Notes: a model not told the origin generated them from the sequence alone. Counted from the first letter of the stretch, positions 12,396 to 25,439 are shown. The stretch is 64,000 nucleotides of DNA from Labia minor (GCA_963082975.1 OY720350.1:5060597-5124596); one strand, 5' to 3'. Numbers and translations: made by a program.

Positions 12396-15300
12396 GAACG
12401 TTCTTTTTTAAAACAATTATAGGGAAAAATACTACTTTTGTAATTAATAGGGATAAAATTATCTTTAATATGTCATTTTATTCTTTTTCAGATTCTAAAG
12501 CCAAATAAATTCATATTTCACCGATTTCTTAAATATTTGCATTGATTTCATAGAGAGAACGTTTTTTTTTAAAACAATTATAGGGAAAAATACTACTTTT
12601 GTAATTAATAGGGATAAAATTATCTTTAATATATCATTTTATTCTTTTTCAGATTCTAAAGCCAAATAAATTCATATTTCACCGATTTCTTAAATATTTG
12701 CATTGATTTCATAGAGAGAACGTTCTTTTTTAAAACAATTATAGGGAAAAATACTACTTTTGTAATTAATAGGGATAAAATTATCTTTAATATATTTTTT
12801 TATTCATTTTCTGATTCTAAAGCCAAATAAATTCATATTTCACCGATTTCTTAAATATTTTCATTGATTTCATAGAGAGAACGTTCTTTTTTAAAACAAT
12901 TATAGGGAAAAATACTACTTTTGTAATTAATAGGGATAAAATTATCTTTAATATATCATTTTATTCTTTTTCAGATTCTAAAGCCAAATAAATTCATATT
13001 TCACCGATTTCTTAAATATTTGCATTGATTTCATAGAGAGAACGTTCTTTTTTAAAACAATTATAGGGAAAAATACTACTTTTGTAATTAATAGGGATAA
13101 AATTATCTTTAATATATCATTTTATTCTTTTTCAGATTCTAAAGCCAAATAAATTCATATTTCACCGATTTCTTAAATATTTGCATTGATTTCATAGAGA
13201 GAACGTTCTTTTTTAAAACAATTATAGGGAAAAATACTACTTTTGTAATTAATAGGGATAAAATTATCTTTAATATGTCATTTTATTCTTTTTCAGATTC
13301 TAAAGCCAAATAAATTCATATTTCACCGATTTCTTAAATATTTGCATTGATTTCATAGAGAGAACGTTTTTTTTTAAAACAATTATAGGGAAAAATACTA
13401 CTTTTGTAATTAATAGGGATAAAATTATCTTTAATATATCATTTTATTCTTTTTCAGATTCTAAAGCCAAATAAATTCATATTTCACCGATTTCTTAAAT
13501 ATTTTCATTGATTTCATAGAGAGAACGTTCTTTTTTAAAACAATTATAGGGAAAAATACTACTTTTGTAATTAATAGGGATAAAATTATCTTTAATATAT
13601 CATTTTATTCTTTTTCAGATTCTAAAGCCAAATAAATTCATATTTCACCGATTTCTTAAATATTTGCATTGATTTCATAGAGAGAACGTTCTTTTTTAAA
13701 ACAATTATAGGGAAAAATACTACTTTTGTAATTAATAGGGATAAAATTATCTTTAATATATCATTTTATTCTTTTTCAGATTCTAAAGCCAAATAAATTC
13801 ATATTTCACCGATTTCTTAAATATTTGCATTGATTTCATAGAGAGAACGTTCTTTTTTAAAACAATTATAGGGAAAAATACTACTTTTGTAATTAATAGG
13901 GATAAAATTATCTTTAATATGTCATTTTATTCTTTTTCAGATTCTAAAGCCAAATAAATTCATATTTCACCGATTTCTTAAATATTTGCATTGATTTCAT
14001 AGAGAGAACGTTTTTTTTTAAAACAATTATAGGGAAAAATACTACTTTTGTAATTAATAGGGATAAAATTATCTTTAATATATCATTTTATTCTTTTTCA
14101 GATTCTAAAGCCAAATAAATTCATATTTCACCGATTTCTTAAATATTTGCATTGATTTCATAGAGAGAACGTTCTTTTTTAAAACAATTATAGGGAAAAA
14201 TACTACTTTTGTAATTAATATGGGATAAAATTATCTTTAATATATTTTTTTATTCATTTTCTGATTCTAAAGCCAAATAAATTCATATTTCACCGATTTC
14301 TTAAATATTTTCATTGATTTCATAGAGAGAACGTTCTTTTTTAAAACAATTATAGGGAAAAATACTACTTTTGTAATTAATAGGGATAAAATTATCTTTA
14401 ATATATCATTTTATTCTTTTTCAGATTCTAAAGCCAAATAAATTCATATTTCACCGATTTCTTAAATATTTGCATTGATTTCATAGAGAGAACGTTCTTT
14501 TTTAAAACAATTATAGGGAAAAATACTACTTTTGTAATTAATAGGGATAAAATTATCTTTAATATATCATTTTATTCTTTTTCAGATTCTAAAGCCAAAT
14601 AAATTCATATTTCACCGATTTCTTAAATATTTGCATTGATTTCATAGAGAGAACGTTCTTTTTTAATACAATTATAGGGAAAAATACTACTTTTGTAATT
14701 AATAGGGATAAAATTATCTTTAATATATCATTTTATTCTTTTTCAGATTCTAAAGCCAAATAAATTCATATTTCACCGATTTCTTAAATATTTGCATTGA
14801 TTTCATAGAGAGAACGTTTTTTTTTAAAACAATTATAGGGAAAAATACTACTTTTGTAATTAATAGGGATAAAATTATCTTTAATATGTCATTTTATTCT
14901 TTTTCAGATTCTAAAGCCAAATAAATTCATATTTCACCGATTTCTTAAATATTTGCATTGATTTCATAGAGAGAACGTTTTTTTTTAAAACAATTATAGG
15001 GAAAAATACTACTTTTGTAATTAATAGGGATAAAATTATCTTTAATATATCATTTTATTCTTTTTCAGATTCTAAAGCCAAATAAATTCATATTTCACCG
15101 ATTTCTTAAATATTTGCATTGATTTCATAGAGAGAACGTTCTTTTTTAAAACAATTATAGGGAAAAATACTACTTTTGTAATTAATAGGGATAAAATTAT
15201 CTTTAATATATTTTTTTATTCATTTTCTGATTCTAAAGCCAAATAAATTCATATTTCACCGATTTCTTAAATATTTTCATTGATTTCATAGAGAGAACGT

Positions 15301-17191
15301 TCTTTTTTAAAACAATTATAGGGAAAAATACTACTTTTGTAATTAATAGGGATAAAATTATCTTTAATATATTTTTTTATTCATTTTCTGATTCTAAAGC
15401 CAAATAAATTCATATTTCACCGATTTCTTAAATATTTGCATTGATTTCATAGAGAGAACGTTCTTTTTTAAAACAATTATAGGGAAAAATACTACTTTTG
15501 TAATTAATAGGGATAAAATTATCTTTAATATATCATTTTATTCTTTTTCAGATTCTAAAGCCAAATAAATTCATATTTCACCGATTTCTTAAATATTTGC
15601 ATTGATTTCATAGAGAGAACGTTCTTTTTTAAAACAATTATAGGGAAAAATACTACTTTTGTAATTAATAGGGATAAAATTATCTTTAATATATTTTTTT
15701 ATTCATTTTCTGATTCTAAAGCCAAATAAATTCATATTTCACCGATTTCTTAAATATTTTCATTGATTTCATAGAGAGAACGTTCTTTTTTAAAACAATT
15801 ATAGGGAAAAATACTACTTTTGTAATTAATAGGGATAAAATTATCTTTAATATATCATTTTATTCTTTTTCAGATTCTAAAGCCAAATAAATTCATATTT
15901 CACCGATTTCTTAAATATTTGCATTGATTTCATAGAGAGAACGTTCTTTTTTAAAACAATTATAGGGAAAAATACTACTTTTGTAATTAATAGGGATAAA
16001 ATTATCTTTAATATATCATTTTATTCTTTTTCAGATTCTAAAGCCAAATAAATTCATATTTCACCGATTTCTTAAATATTTGCATTGATTTCATAGAGAG
16101 AACGTTTTTTTTTAAAACAATTATAGGGAAAAATACTACTTTTGTAATTAATAGGGATAAAATTATCTTTAATATATCATTTTATTCTTTTTCAGATTCT
16201 AAAGCCAAATAAATTCATATTTCACCGATTTCTTAAATATTTGCATTGATTTCATAGAGAGAACGTTCTTTTTTAAAACAATTATAGGGAAAAATACTAC
16301 TTTTGTAATTAATAGGGATAAAATTATCTTTAATATATTTTTTTATTCATTTTCTGATTCTAAAGCCAAATAAATTCATATTTCACCGATTTCTTAAATA
16401 TTTGCTTTGATTTCATAGAGAGAACGTTCTTTTTTAAAACAATTATAGGGAAAAATACTACTTTTGTAATTAATAGGGATAAAATTATCTTTAATATGTC
16501 ATTTTATTCTTTTTCAGATTCTAAAGCCAAATAAATTCATATTTCACCGATTTCTTAAATATTTGCATTGATTTCATAGAGAGAACGTTTTTTTTTAAAA
16601 CAATTATAGGGAAAAATACTACTTTTGTAATTAATAGGGATAAAATTATCTTTAATATATCATTTTATTCTTTTTCAGATTCTAAAGCCAAATAAATTCA
16701 TATTTCACCGATTTCTTAAATATTTGCATTGATTTCATAGAGAGAACGTTCTTTTTTAAAACAATTATAGGGAAAAATACTACTTTTGTAATTAATAGGG
16801 ATAAAATTATCTTTAATATATTTTTTTATTCATTTTCTGATTCTAAAGCCAAATAAATTCATATTTCACCGATTTCTTAAATATTTTCATTGATTTCATA
16901 GAGAGAACGTTCTTTTTTAAAACAATTATAGGGAAAAATACTACTTTTGTAATTAATAGGGATAAAATTATCTTTAATATATCATTTTATTCTTTTTCAG
17001 ATTCTAAAGCCAAATAAATTCATATTTCACCGATTTCTTAAATATTTGCATTGATTTCATAGAGAGAACGTTCTTTTTTAAAACAATTATAGGGAAAAAT
17101 ACTACTTTTGTAATTAATAGGGATAAAATTATCTTTAATATATCATTTTATTCTTTTTCAGATTCTAAAGCCAAATAAATTCATATTTCAC
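12396..17191 (+). repeat. Irregular 4-6-monomer HOR block of A monomers
   Basis: The recurring order is [atatgtcat/cag]-[gaacgttttt head, cat/cag]-[ttt/ctg]-[cat/cag]-[cat/cag], with members lost or added. The atatgtcat monomers lie near 12468, 13275, 13919, 14887 and 16497, so spacings are about 5, 4, 6 and 10 monomers. One extra base occurs at about 14221 (aatatgggat). Private variants are tttaatacaatt (about 14665) and gctttgattt (about 16405). The block is cut in mid-monomer by the gap, 126 bases into the unit starting at 17066. Confidence 0.82.
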
Positions 17192-17391
17192 NNNNNNNNN
17201 NNNNNNNNNNNNNNNNNNNNNNNNNNNNNNNNNNNNNNNNNNNNNNNNNNNNNNNNNNNNNNNNNNNNNNNNNNNNNNNNNNNNNNNNNNNNNNNNNNNN
17301 NNNNNNNNNNNNNNNNNNNNNNNNNNNNNNNNNNNNNNNNNNNNNNNNNNNNNNNNNNNNNNNNNNNNNNNNNNNNNNNNNNNNNNNNNNN
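17192..17391. other. Assembly gap, 200 N
   Basis: Exactly 200 N. The sequence stops after base 126 of a monomer and resumes at the last three bases of one. An in-phase gap would be 32 + 161n bases (32, 193, 354 and so on), and 200 is not in that series, so the round number is a placeholder and the true missing length is unknown. Confidence 0.97.
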
Positions 17392-17394
17392 AGA

Positions 17395-18681
17395 GAACGT
17401 TCTTTTTTAAAACAATTATAGGGAAAAATACTACTTTTGTAATTAATAGGGATAAAATTATCTTTAATATATTTTTTTATTCATTTTCTGATTCGAAAGC
17501 CAAATAAATTCATATTTCACCGATTTCTTAAATATTTTCATTAATTTCATAGAGAGAACGTTCTTTTTAAAACAATTATAGGGAAAAATACTACTTTTGT
17601 AATTAATAGGGATAAAATTATCTTTAATATATTTTTTTATTCATTTTCTGATTCGAAAGCCAAATAAATTCATATTTCACCGATTTCTTAAATATTTTCA
17701 TTGATTTCATAGAGAGAACGTTCTTTTTTAAAACAATTATAGGGAAAAATACTACTTTTGTAATTAATAGGGATAAAATTATCTTTAATATATTTTTTTA
17801 TTCATTTTCTGATTCGAAAGCCAAATAAATTCATATTTCACCGATTTCTTAAATATTTTCATTAATTTCATAGAGAGAACGTTCTTTTTTAAAACAATTA
17901 TAGGGAAAAATACTACTTTTGTAATTAATAGGGATAAAATTATCTTTAATATATTTTTTTATTCATTTTCTGATTCGAAAGCCAAATAAATTCATATTTC
18001 ACCGATTTCTTAAATATTTTCATTGATTTCATAGAGAGAACGTTCTTTTTTAAAACAATTATAGGGAAAAATACTACTTTTGTAATTAATAGGGATAAAA
18101 TTATCTTTAATATATTTTTTTATTCATTTTCTGATTCGAAAGCCAAATAAATTCATATTTCACCGATTTCTTAAATATTTTCATTAATTTCATAGAGAGA
18201 ACGTTCTTTTTTAAAACAATTATAGGGAAAAATACTACTTTTGTAATTAATAGGGATAAAATTATCTTTAATATATTTTTTTATTCATTTTCTGATTCGA
18301 AAGCCAAATAAATTCATATTTCACCGATTTCTTAAATATTTTCATTGATTTCATAGAGAGAACGTTCTTTTTTAAAACAATTATAGGGAAAAATACTACT
18401 TTTGTAATTAATAGGGATAAAATTATCTTTAATATATTTTTTTATTCATTTTCTGATTCGAAAGCCAAATAAATTCATATTTCACCGATTTCTTAAATAT
18501 TTTCATTAATTTCATAGAGAGAACGTTCTTTTTTAAAACAATTATAGGGAAAAATACTACTTTTGTAATTAATAGGGATAAAATTATCTTTAATATATTT
18601 TTTTATTCATTTTCTGATTCGAAAGCCAAATAAATTCATATTTCACCGATTTCTTAAATATTTTCATTGATTTCATAGAGA
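17395..18681 (+). repeat. Dimeric (322-bp) alternation
   Basis: Eight successive monomers alternate strictly by tail: ttcattaattt in those starting at 17395, 17716, 18038 and 18360, ttcattgattt in those starting at 17556, 17877, 18199 and 18521. All eight have gattcgaaag and tatattttttt. The pattern breaks at 18682, which has taatacggat and ttatttttaat, and at 18843, which has gggattaaatt. Confidence 0.85.
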
Positions 18682-19325
18682 GAACGTTCTTTTTTAAAAC
18701 AATTATAGGGAAAAATACTACTTTTGTAATTAATACGGATAAAATTATTTTTAATATATTTTTTTATTCATTTTCTGATTCGAAAGCCAAATAAATTCAT
18801 ATTTCACCGATTTCTTAAATATTTTCATTGATTTCATAGAGAGAACGTTCTTTTTTAAAACAATTATAGGGAAAAATACTACTTTTGTAATTAATAGGGA
18901 TTAAATTATCTTTAATATATTTTTTTATTCATTTTCTGATTCGAAAGCCAAATAAATTCATATTTCACCGATTTCTTAAATATTTTCATTGATTTCATAG
19001 AGAGAACGTTCTTTTTTAAAACAATTATAGGGAAAAATACTACTTTTGTAATTAATAGGGATAAAATTATCTTTAATATATTTTTTTATTCATTTTCTGA
19101 TTCGAAAGCCAAATAAATTCATATTTCACCGATTTCTTAAATATTTTCATTAATTTCATAGAGAGAACGTTCTTTTTTAAAACAATTATAGGGAAAAATA
19201 CTACTTTTGTAATTAATAGGGATAAAATTATCTTTAATATATTTTTTTATTCATTTTCTGATTCGAAAGCCAAATAAATTCATATTTCACCGATTTCTTA
19301 AATATTTTCATTAATTTCATAGAGA

Positions 19326-20941
19326 GAACGTTCTTTTTTAAAACAATTATAGGGAAAAATACTACTTTTGTAATTAATAGGGATAAAATTATCTTTAATA
19401 TATTTTTTTATTCATTTTCTGATTCTAAAGCCAAATAAATTCATATTTCACCGATTTCTTAAATATTTGCATTGATTTCATAGAGAGAACGTTCTTTTTT
19501 AAAACAATTATAGGGAAAAATACTACTTTTGTAATTAATAGGGATAAAATTATCTTTAATATATTTTTTTATTCATTTTCTGATTCGAAAGCCAAATAAA
19601 TTCATATTTCACCGATTTCTTAAATATTTTCATTGATTTCATAGAGAGAACGTTCTTTTTTAAAACAATTATAGGGAAAAATACTACTTTTGTAATTAAT
19701 AGGGATAAAATTATCTTTAATATAATTTTTTATTCATTTTCTGATTCGAAAGCCAAATAAATTCATATTTCACCGATTTCTTAAATATTTTCATTGATTT
19801 CATAGAGAGAACGTTCTTTTTTAAAACAATTATAGGGAAAAATACTACTTTTGTAATTAATAGGGATAAAATTATCTTTAATATATTTTTTTATTCATTT
19901 TCTGATTCGAAAGCCAAATAAATTCATATTTCACCGATTTCTTAAATATTTTCATTAATTTCATAGAGAGAACGTTCTTTTTTAAAACAATTATAGGGAA
20001 AAATACTACTTTTGTAATTAATAGAGATAAAATTATCTTTAATATATTTATATTTTTTTATTCATTTTCTGATTCGAAGCCAAATAAATTCATATTTCAC
20101 CGATTTCTTAAATATTTTCATTAATTTCATAGAGAGAACGTTCTTTTTTAAAACAATTATAGGGAAAAATACTACTTTTGTAATTAATAGAGATAAAATT
20201 ATCTTTAATATATTTTTTTATTCATTTTCTGATTCGAAAGCCAAATAAATTCATATTTCACCGATTTCTTAAATATTTTCATTGATTTCATAGAGAGAAC
20301 GTTCTTTTTAAAACAATTATAGGGAAAAATACTACTTTTGTAATTAATAGGGATAAAATTATCTTTAATATATTTTTTTTATTCATTTTCTGATTCGAAA
20401 GCCAAATAAATTCATATTTCACCGATTTCTTAAATATTTTCATTAATTTCATAGAGAGAACGTTCTTTTTTAAAACAATTATAGGGAAAAATACTACTTT
20501 TGTAATTAATAGGGATAAAATTATCTTTAATATATTTTTTTATTCATTTTTCTGATTCGAAAGCCAAATAAATTCATATTTCACCGATTTCTTAAATATT
20601 TTCATTGATTTCATAGAGAGAACGTTCTTTTTTAAAACAATTATAGGGAAAAATACTACTTTTGTTAATTAATAGGGATAAAATTATCTTTAATATATTT
20701 TTTTATTCATTTTCTGATTCGAAAGCCAAATAAATTCATATTTCACCGATTTCTTAAATATTTTCATTAATTCATAGAGAGAACGTTCTTTTTTAAAACA
20801 ATTATAGGGAAAAATACTACTTTTGTAATTAATAGGGATAAAATTATCTTTAATATATTTTTTTATTCATTTTCTGATTCGAAAGCCAAATAAATTCATA
20901 TTTCACCGATTTCTTAAATATTTTCATTAATTTCATAGAGA
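19326..20941 (+). repeat. 10-monomer HOR, copy 1 (about 1.61 kb)
   Basis: It starts with the gattct/gcattg monomer, then a ttcgaaag monomer, one with tataattttttatt (about 19721), a ttcattaattt monomer, and two with aatagagat (about 20022 and 20187). The order recurs from 20942. Net length is 1616 bp against 1610 expected, the excess coming from small insertions such as atatttatatttttt near 20045. Confidence 0.82.
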
Positions 20942-22546
20942 GAACGTTCTTTTTAAAACAATTATAGGGAAAAATACTACTTTTGTAATTAATAGGGATA
21001 AAATTATCTTTAATATATTTTTTTATTCATTTTCTGATTCTAAAGCCAAATAAATTCATATTTCACCGATTTCTTAAATATTTGCATTGATTTCATAGAG
21101 AGAACGTTCTTTTTTAAAACAATTATAGGGAAAAATACTACTTTTGTAATTAATAGGGATAAAATTATCTTTAATATATTTTTTTATTCATTTTCTGATT
21201 CGAAAGCCAAATAAATTCATATTTCACCGATTTCTTAATATTTTCATTGATTTCATAGAGAGAACGTTCTTTTTTAAAACAATTATAGGGAAAAATACTA
21301 CTTTTGTAATTAATAGGGATAAAATTATCTTTAATATAATTTTTTATTCATTTTCTGATTCGAAAGCCAAATAAATTCATATTTCACCGATTTCTTAAAT
21401 ATTTTCAATTGATTTCATAGAGAGAACGTTCTTTTTTAAAACAATTATAGGGAAAAATACTACTTTTGTAATTAATAGGGATAAAATTATCTTTAATATA
21501 TTTTTTTATTCATTTTCTGATTCGAAAGCCAAATAAATTCATATTTCACCGATTCTTAAATATTTCATTAATTTCATAGAGAGAACGTTCTTTTTTAAAA
21601 CAATTATAGGGAAAAATACTACTTTTGTAATTAATAGAGATAAAATTATCTTTAATATATTTTTTTATTCATTTCTGATTCGAAAGCCAAATAAATTCAT
21701 ATTTCACCGATTTCTTAAATATTTTCATTAATTTCATAGAGAGAACGTTCTTTTTTAAAACAATTATAGGGAAAAATACTACTTTTGTAATTAATAGAGA
21801 TAAAATTATCTTTAATATATTTTTTTATTCATTTTCTGATTCGAAAGCCAAATAAATTCATATTTCACCGATTTCTTAAATATTTTCATTGATTTCATAG
21901 AGAGAACGTTCTTTTTTAAAACAATTATAGGGAAAAAATACTACTTTGTAATTATAGGGATAAATTATCTTTAATATATTTTTTTATTCATTTTCTGATT
22001 CGAAAGCCAAATAAATTCATATTTCACCGATTTCTTAAATATTTTCATTAATTTCATAGAGAGAACGTTCTTTTTTAAAACAATTATAGGGAAAAATACT
22101 ACTTTTGTAATTAATAGGGATAAAATTATCTTTAATATATTTTTTTATTCATTTTCTGATTCGAAAGCCAAATAAATTCATATTTCACCGATTTCTTAAA
22201 TATTTTCATTGATTTCATAGAGAGAACGTTCTTTTTTAAAACAATTATAGGGAAAAATACTACTTTTGTAATTAATAGGGATAAAATTATCTTTAATATA
22301 TTTTTTTATTCATTTTCTGATTCGAAAGCCAAATAAATTCATATTTCACCGATTTCTTAAATATTTTCATTAATTTCATAGAGAGAACGTTCTTTTTTAA
22401 AACAATTATAGGGAAAAATACTACTTTTGTAATTAATAGGGATAAAATTATCTTTAATATATTTTTTTTATTCATTTTCTGATTCGAAAGCCAAATAAAT
22501 TCATATTTCACCGATTTCTTAAATATTTTCATTAATTTCATAGAGA
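20942..22546 (+). repeat. 10-monomer HOR, copy 2 (about 1.61 kb)
   Basis: Same order as copy 1: gattct/gcattg first, tataattttttatt at about 21336, aatagagat at about 21635 and 21796. Net length is 1605 bp, with several one-base losses (cttaatattttc, gattcttaaatatttcatt, catttctgattcg, ctactttgtaattatagg). A third copy begins at 22547 with the same gattct/gcattg monomer but is cut short as gattct monomers take over. Confidence 0.82.
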
Positions 22547-23510
22547 GAACGTTCTTTTTTAAAACAATTATAGGGAAAAATACTACTTTTGTAATTAATA
22601 GGGATAAAATTATCTTTAATATATTTTTTTATTCATTTTCTGATTCTAAAGCCAAATAAATTCATATTTCACCGATTTCTTAAATATTTGCATTGATTTC
22701 ATAGAGAGAACGTTCTTTTTAAAACAATTATAGGGAAAAATACTACTTTTGTAATTAATAGGGATAAAATTATCTTTAATATATTTTTTTATTCATTTTC
22801 TGATTCGAAAGCCAAATAAATTCATATTTCACCGATTTCTTAAATATTTTCATTGATTTCATAGAGAGAACGTTCTTTTTTAAAACAATTATAGGGAAAA
22901 ATACTACTTTTGTAATTAATAGGGATAAAATTATCTTTATATATTTTTTTATTCATTTTCTGATTCGAAAGCCAAATAAATTCATATTTCACCGATTTCT
23001 TAAATATTTTCATTGATTTCATAGAGAGAACGTTCTTTTTTAAAACAATTATAGGGAAAAATACTACTTTTGTAATTAATAGGGATAAAATTATCTTTAA
23101 TATATTTTTTTATTCATTTTCCGATTTTAAAGCCAAATAAATTCATATTTCACCGATTTCTTAAATATTTTCATTGATTTCATAGAGAGAACGTTCTTTT
23201 TTAAAACAATTATAGGGAAAAATACTACTTTTGTAATTAATAGGGATAAAATTATCTTTAATATATTTTTTTATTCATTTTCTGATTCTAAAGCCAAAAA
23301 AATTCATATTTCACCGATTTCTTAAATATTTGCATTGATTTCATAGAGAGAACGTTCTTTTTTAAAACAATTATAGGGAAAAATACTACTTTTGTAATTA
23401 ATAGGGATAAAATTATCTTTAATATATTTTTTTATTCATTTTCTGATTCTAAAGCCAAATAAATTCATATTTCACCGATTTCTTAAATATTTTCATTGAT
23501 TTCATAGAGA

Positions 23511-23669
23511 TCAAAGTTATTTTCAAAAATATTAATCGGATTATACTACTTTTTTAATTACGAGGTATAAATTTATCTTTTATATATCATTTTATTCATT
23601 TTCCGATTATAAAGCCAAATAAATTCATATTTTACCGATTTCTTAAATATTTTAATTGATTCATATAGA
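23511..23669 (+). repeat. Type B monomer (first occurrence)
   Basis: The first ~80 bp differ strongly from type A: tcaaagttattttcaaaaat, attaatcggattatac, then ttaattacgaggtataaa. The remaining half follows the A framework (cattttattcattttc, aagccaaataaattc, accgatttcttaaatatt). The head is one base shorter than in A, giving 160 bp with the usual tail and 159 bp here, because this copy has the short tail ttgattcatataga. About 50 B copies are seen by eye, all between 23.5 kb and the window end. B lacks the agaacgttct palindrome and has its own CpGs (atCGga, taCGag). Confidence 0.93.
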
Positions 23670-23830
23670 TCAAAGTTATTTTCTACAAATATTAATCGGA
23701 TAATACTACTTTTCTAATTAATAGGGATAAAATTATCTTTTATATATCATTTTATCCATTTTCTGATTCTAAAGCCAAATAAATTCATATTTCACCGATT
23801 TCTTAAATATTTGCCTTGATTTCATAGAGA
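23670..23830 (+). repeat. Type C monomer (first occurrence)
   Basis: 161 bp. The head tcaaagttattttctacaaa and attaatcggataatac are B-like, but from tactactttt onward the middle is A-like (gtaattaatagggataaaa in most copies). This copy reads cttttctaatt where others have cttttgtaatt. C copies nearly always follow a B monomer carrying the short tail ttgattcatataga, so B(short)-C behaves as a linked pair. About 25 copies are seen, from 23670 to 61754. C is either an intermediate between A and B or a recombinant; the sequence does not say which. Confidence 0.9.
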
Positions 23831-24152
23831 GAACGTTCTTTTTTAAAACAATTATAGGGAAAAATACTACTTTTGTAATTAATAGGGATAAAATTATCTT
23901 TAATATATCATTTTATCCATTTTCTGATTCTAAAGCCAAATAAATTCATATTTCACCGATTTCTTAAATATTTTCATTGATTTCATAGAGAGAACGTTCT
24001 TTTTAAAAACAATTATAGGGAAAAATACTACTTTTGTAATTAATAGGGATAAAATTATCTTTAATATATCATTTTATTCATTTTCTGATTCTAAAGCCAA
24101 ATAAATTCATATTTCACCGATTTCTTAAATATTTTCATTGATTTCATAGAGA

Positions 24153-24312
24153 TCAAAGTTATTTTCAAAAATATTAATCGGATAATACTACTTTTGTAAT
24201 TAATAGGGATAAAATTATCTTTAATATATTTTTTTATTCATTTTCTGATTCTAAAGCCAAATAAATTCATATTTCACTGATTTCTTAAATATTTTCATTG
24301 ATTTCATAGAGA
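24153..24312 (+). repeat. Hybrid monomer: B head on A/C body
   Basis: Starts as B (tcaaagttattttcaaaaat) but reads attaatcggataatac and then gtaattaatagggataaaa, the C/A middle, instead of ttaattacgaggtataaa. The switch lies within about 30-40 bases of the monomer start. Its partner in the downstream 3.2-kb copy begins at 27365. Recombination or gene conversion within the first 40 bases would explain it. Confidence 0.8.
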
Positions 24313-24473
24313 GAACGTTCTTTTTTAAAACAATTATAGGGAAAAATACTACTTTTGTAATTAATAGGGATAAAATTATCTTTAATATATTTTTTTATTC
24401 ATTTTCTGATTCTAAAGCCAAAAAAATTCATATTTCACCGATTTCTTAAATATTTGCATTGATTTCATAGAGA

Positions 24474-25439
24474 AAACGTTCTTTTTTAAAACAATTATAG
24501 GGAAAAATACTACTTTTGTAATTAATAGGGATAAAATTTTCTTTAATATATTTTTTTATTCATTTTCTGATTCTAAAGCCAAATAAATTCATATTTCACC
24601 GATTTCTTAAATATTTGGATTGATTTCATAAAGAGAACGTTCTTTTTTAAAACAATTATAGGGAAAAATACTACTTTTGTAATTAATAGGGATAAAATTA
24701 TTTTTAATATATCATTTTATTCATTTTCTGATTCTAAAGCCAAATAAATTCATATTTCACCGATTTCTTAAATATTTTCATTGATTTCATAGAGAAAACG
24801 TTCTTTTTTAAAACAATTATAGGGAAAAATACTACTTTTGTAATTAATAGGGATAAAATTATCTTTAATATATTTTTTTATTCATTTTCTGATTCTAAAG
24901 CCAAATAAATTCATATTTCACCGATTTCTTAAATATTTGCATTGATTTCATAGAGAAAACGTTCTTTTTTAAAACAATTATAGGGAAAAATACTACTTTT
25001 GTAATTAATAGGGATAAAATTTTCTTTAATATATTTTTTTATTCATTTTCTGATTCTAAAGCCAAATAAATTCATATTTCACCGATTTCTTAAATATTTG
25101 GATTGATTTCATAAAGAGAACGTTCTTTTTTAAAACAATTATAGGGAAAAATACTACTTTTGTAATTAATAGGGATAAAATTATTTTTAATATATCATTT
25201 TATTCATTTTCTGATTCTAAAGCCAAATAAATTCATATTTCACCGATTTCTTAAATATTTTCATTGATTTCATAGAGAAAACGTTCTTTTTTAAAACAAT
25301 TATAGGGAAAAATACTACTTTTGTAATTAATAGGGATAAAATTATCTTTAATATATTTTTTTATTCATTTTCTGATTCTAAAGCCAAATAAATTCATATT
25401 TCACCGATTTCTTAAATATTTTCATTGATTTCATAGAGA
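24474..25439 (+). repeat. 483-bp trimer with aaacgttc heads, two rounds
   Basis: Order: monomer with head aaacgttc, aaaattttcttt and tail ggattg; monomer preceded by cataaaga with aaattatttttaat; monomer with head aaacgttc and tatattttttt. Rounds start at 24474 and 24957, 483 bp apart. The same trimer recurs from about 25762, 27687, 34435 and 38454, and a shortened form appears near 36683, so it is a standing building block of the right-hand 40 kb. Confidence 0.87.

Larger units (their letters stand above)
17556..23027 (+). other. Stretch rich in single-base indels
   Basis: More than fifteen one- to few-base length changes, mostly in A or T runs and densest from 20.0 to 23.0 kb. Monomer intervals of 160 and 162 bp recur (for example 17556 to 17716, 22385 to 22547, 22868 to 23028), whereas the first 11.9 kb of the window shows none. 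The stretch adjoins the gap. It looks like a contig end with a weak consensus; genuine relaxed repeats are the alternative. Confidence 0.7.
17392..23510 (+). repeat. ttcgaaag subfamily of type A
   Basis: Most monomers read gattcgaaagcc in place of gattctaaagcc, adding a CpG and the palindrome ttcgaa, and nearly all have tatattttttt. Tails alternate between ttcattgattt and ttcattaattt. The subfamily is absent before the gap and reappears in only a small island near 51.7-52.4 kb. Occasional gattct/gcattg monomers (19326, 20942, 22547) mark a 10-monomer HOR. Between 23028 and 23510 the monomers return to gattct, grading into the mixed block. Confidence 0.9.

Noticed and set aside
22293-22541. 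82-codon open frame on the minus strand with an internal repeat starting MKLMKIFKK
   Set aside because: It is satellite read through. A 161-bp unit shifts frame each time, but the monomer from 22385 to 22547 is 162 bp because of one extra T, so the frame stays open and the same peptide appears twice. No coding context, and the extra base is likely a consensus error.
22840-23022. 60-codon open frame on the minus strand
   Set aside because: Same satellite peptide as the other frame, starting in the same monomer position, in an indel-rich patch. Not a gene.
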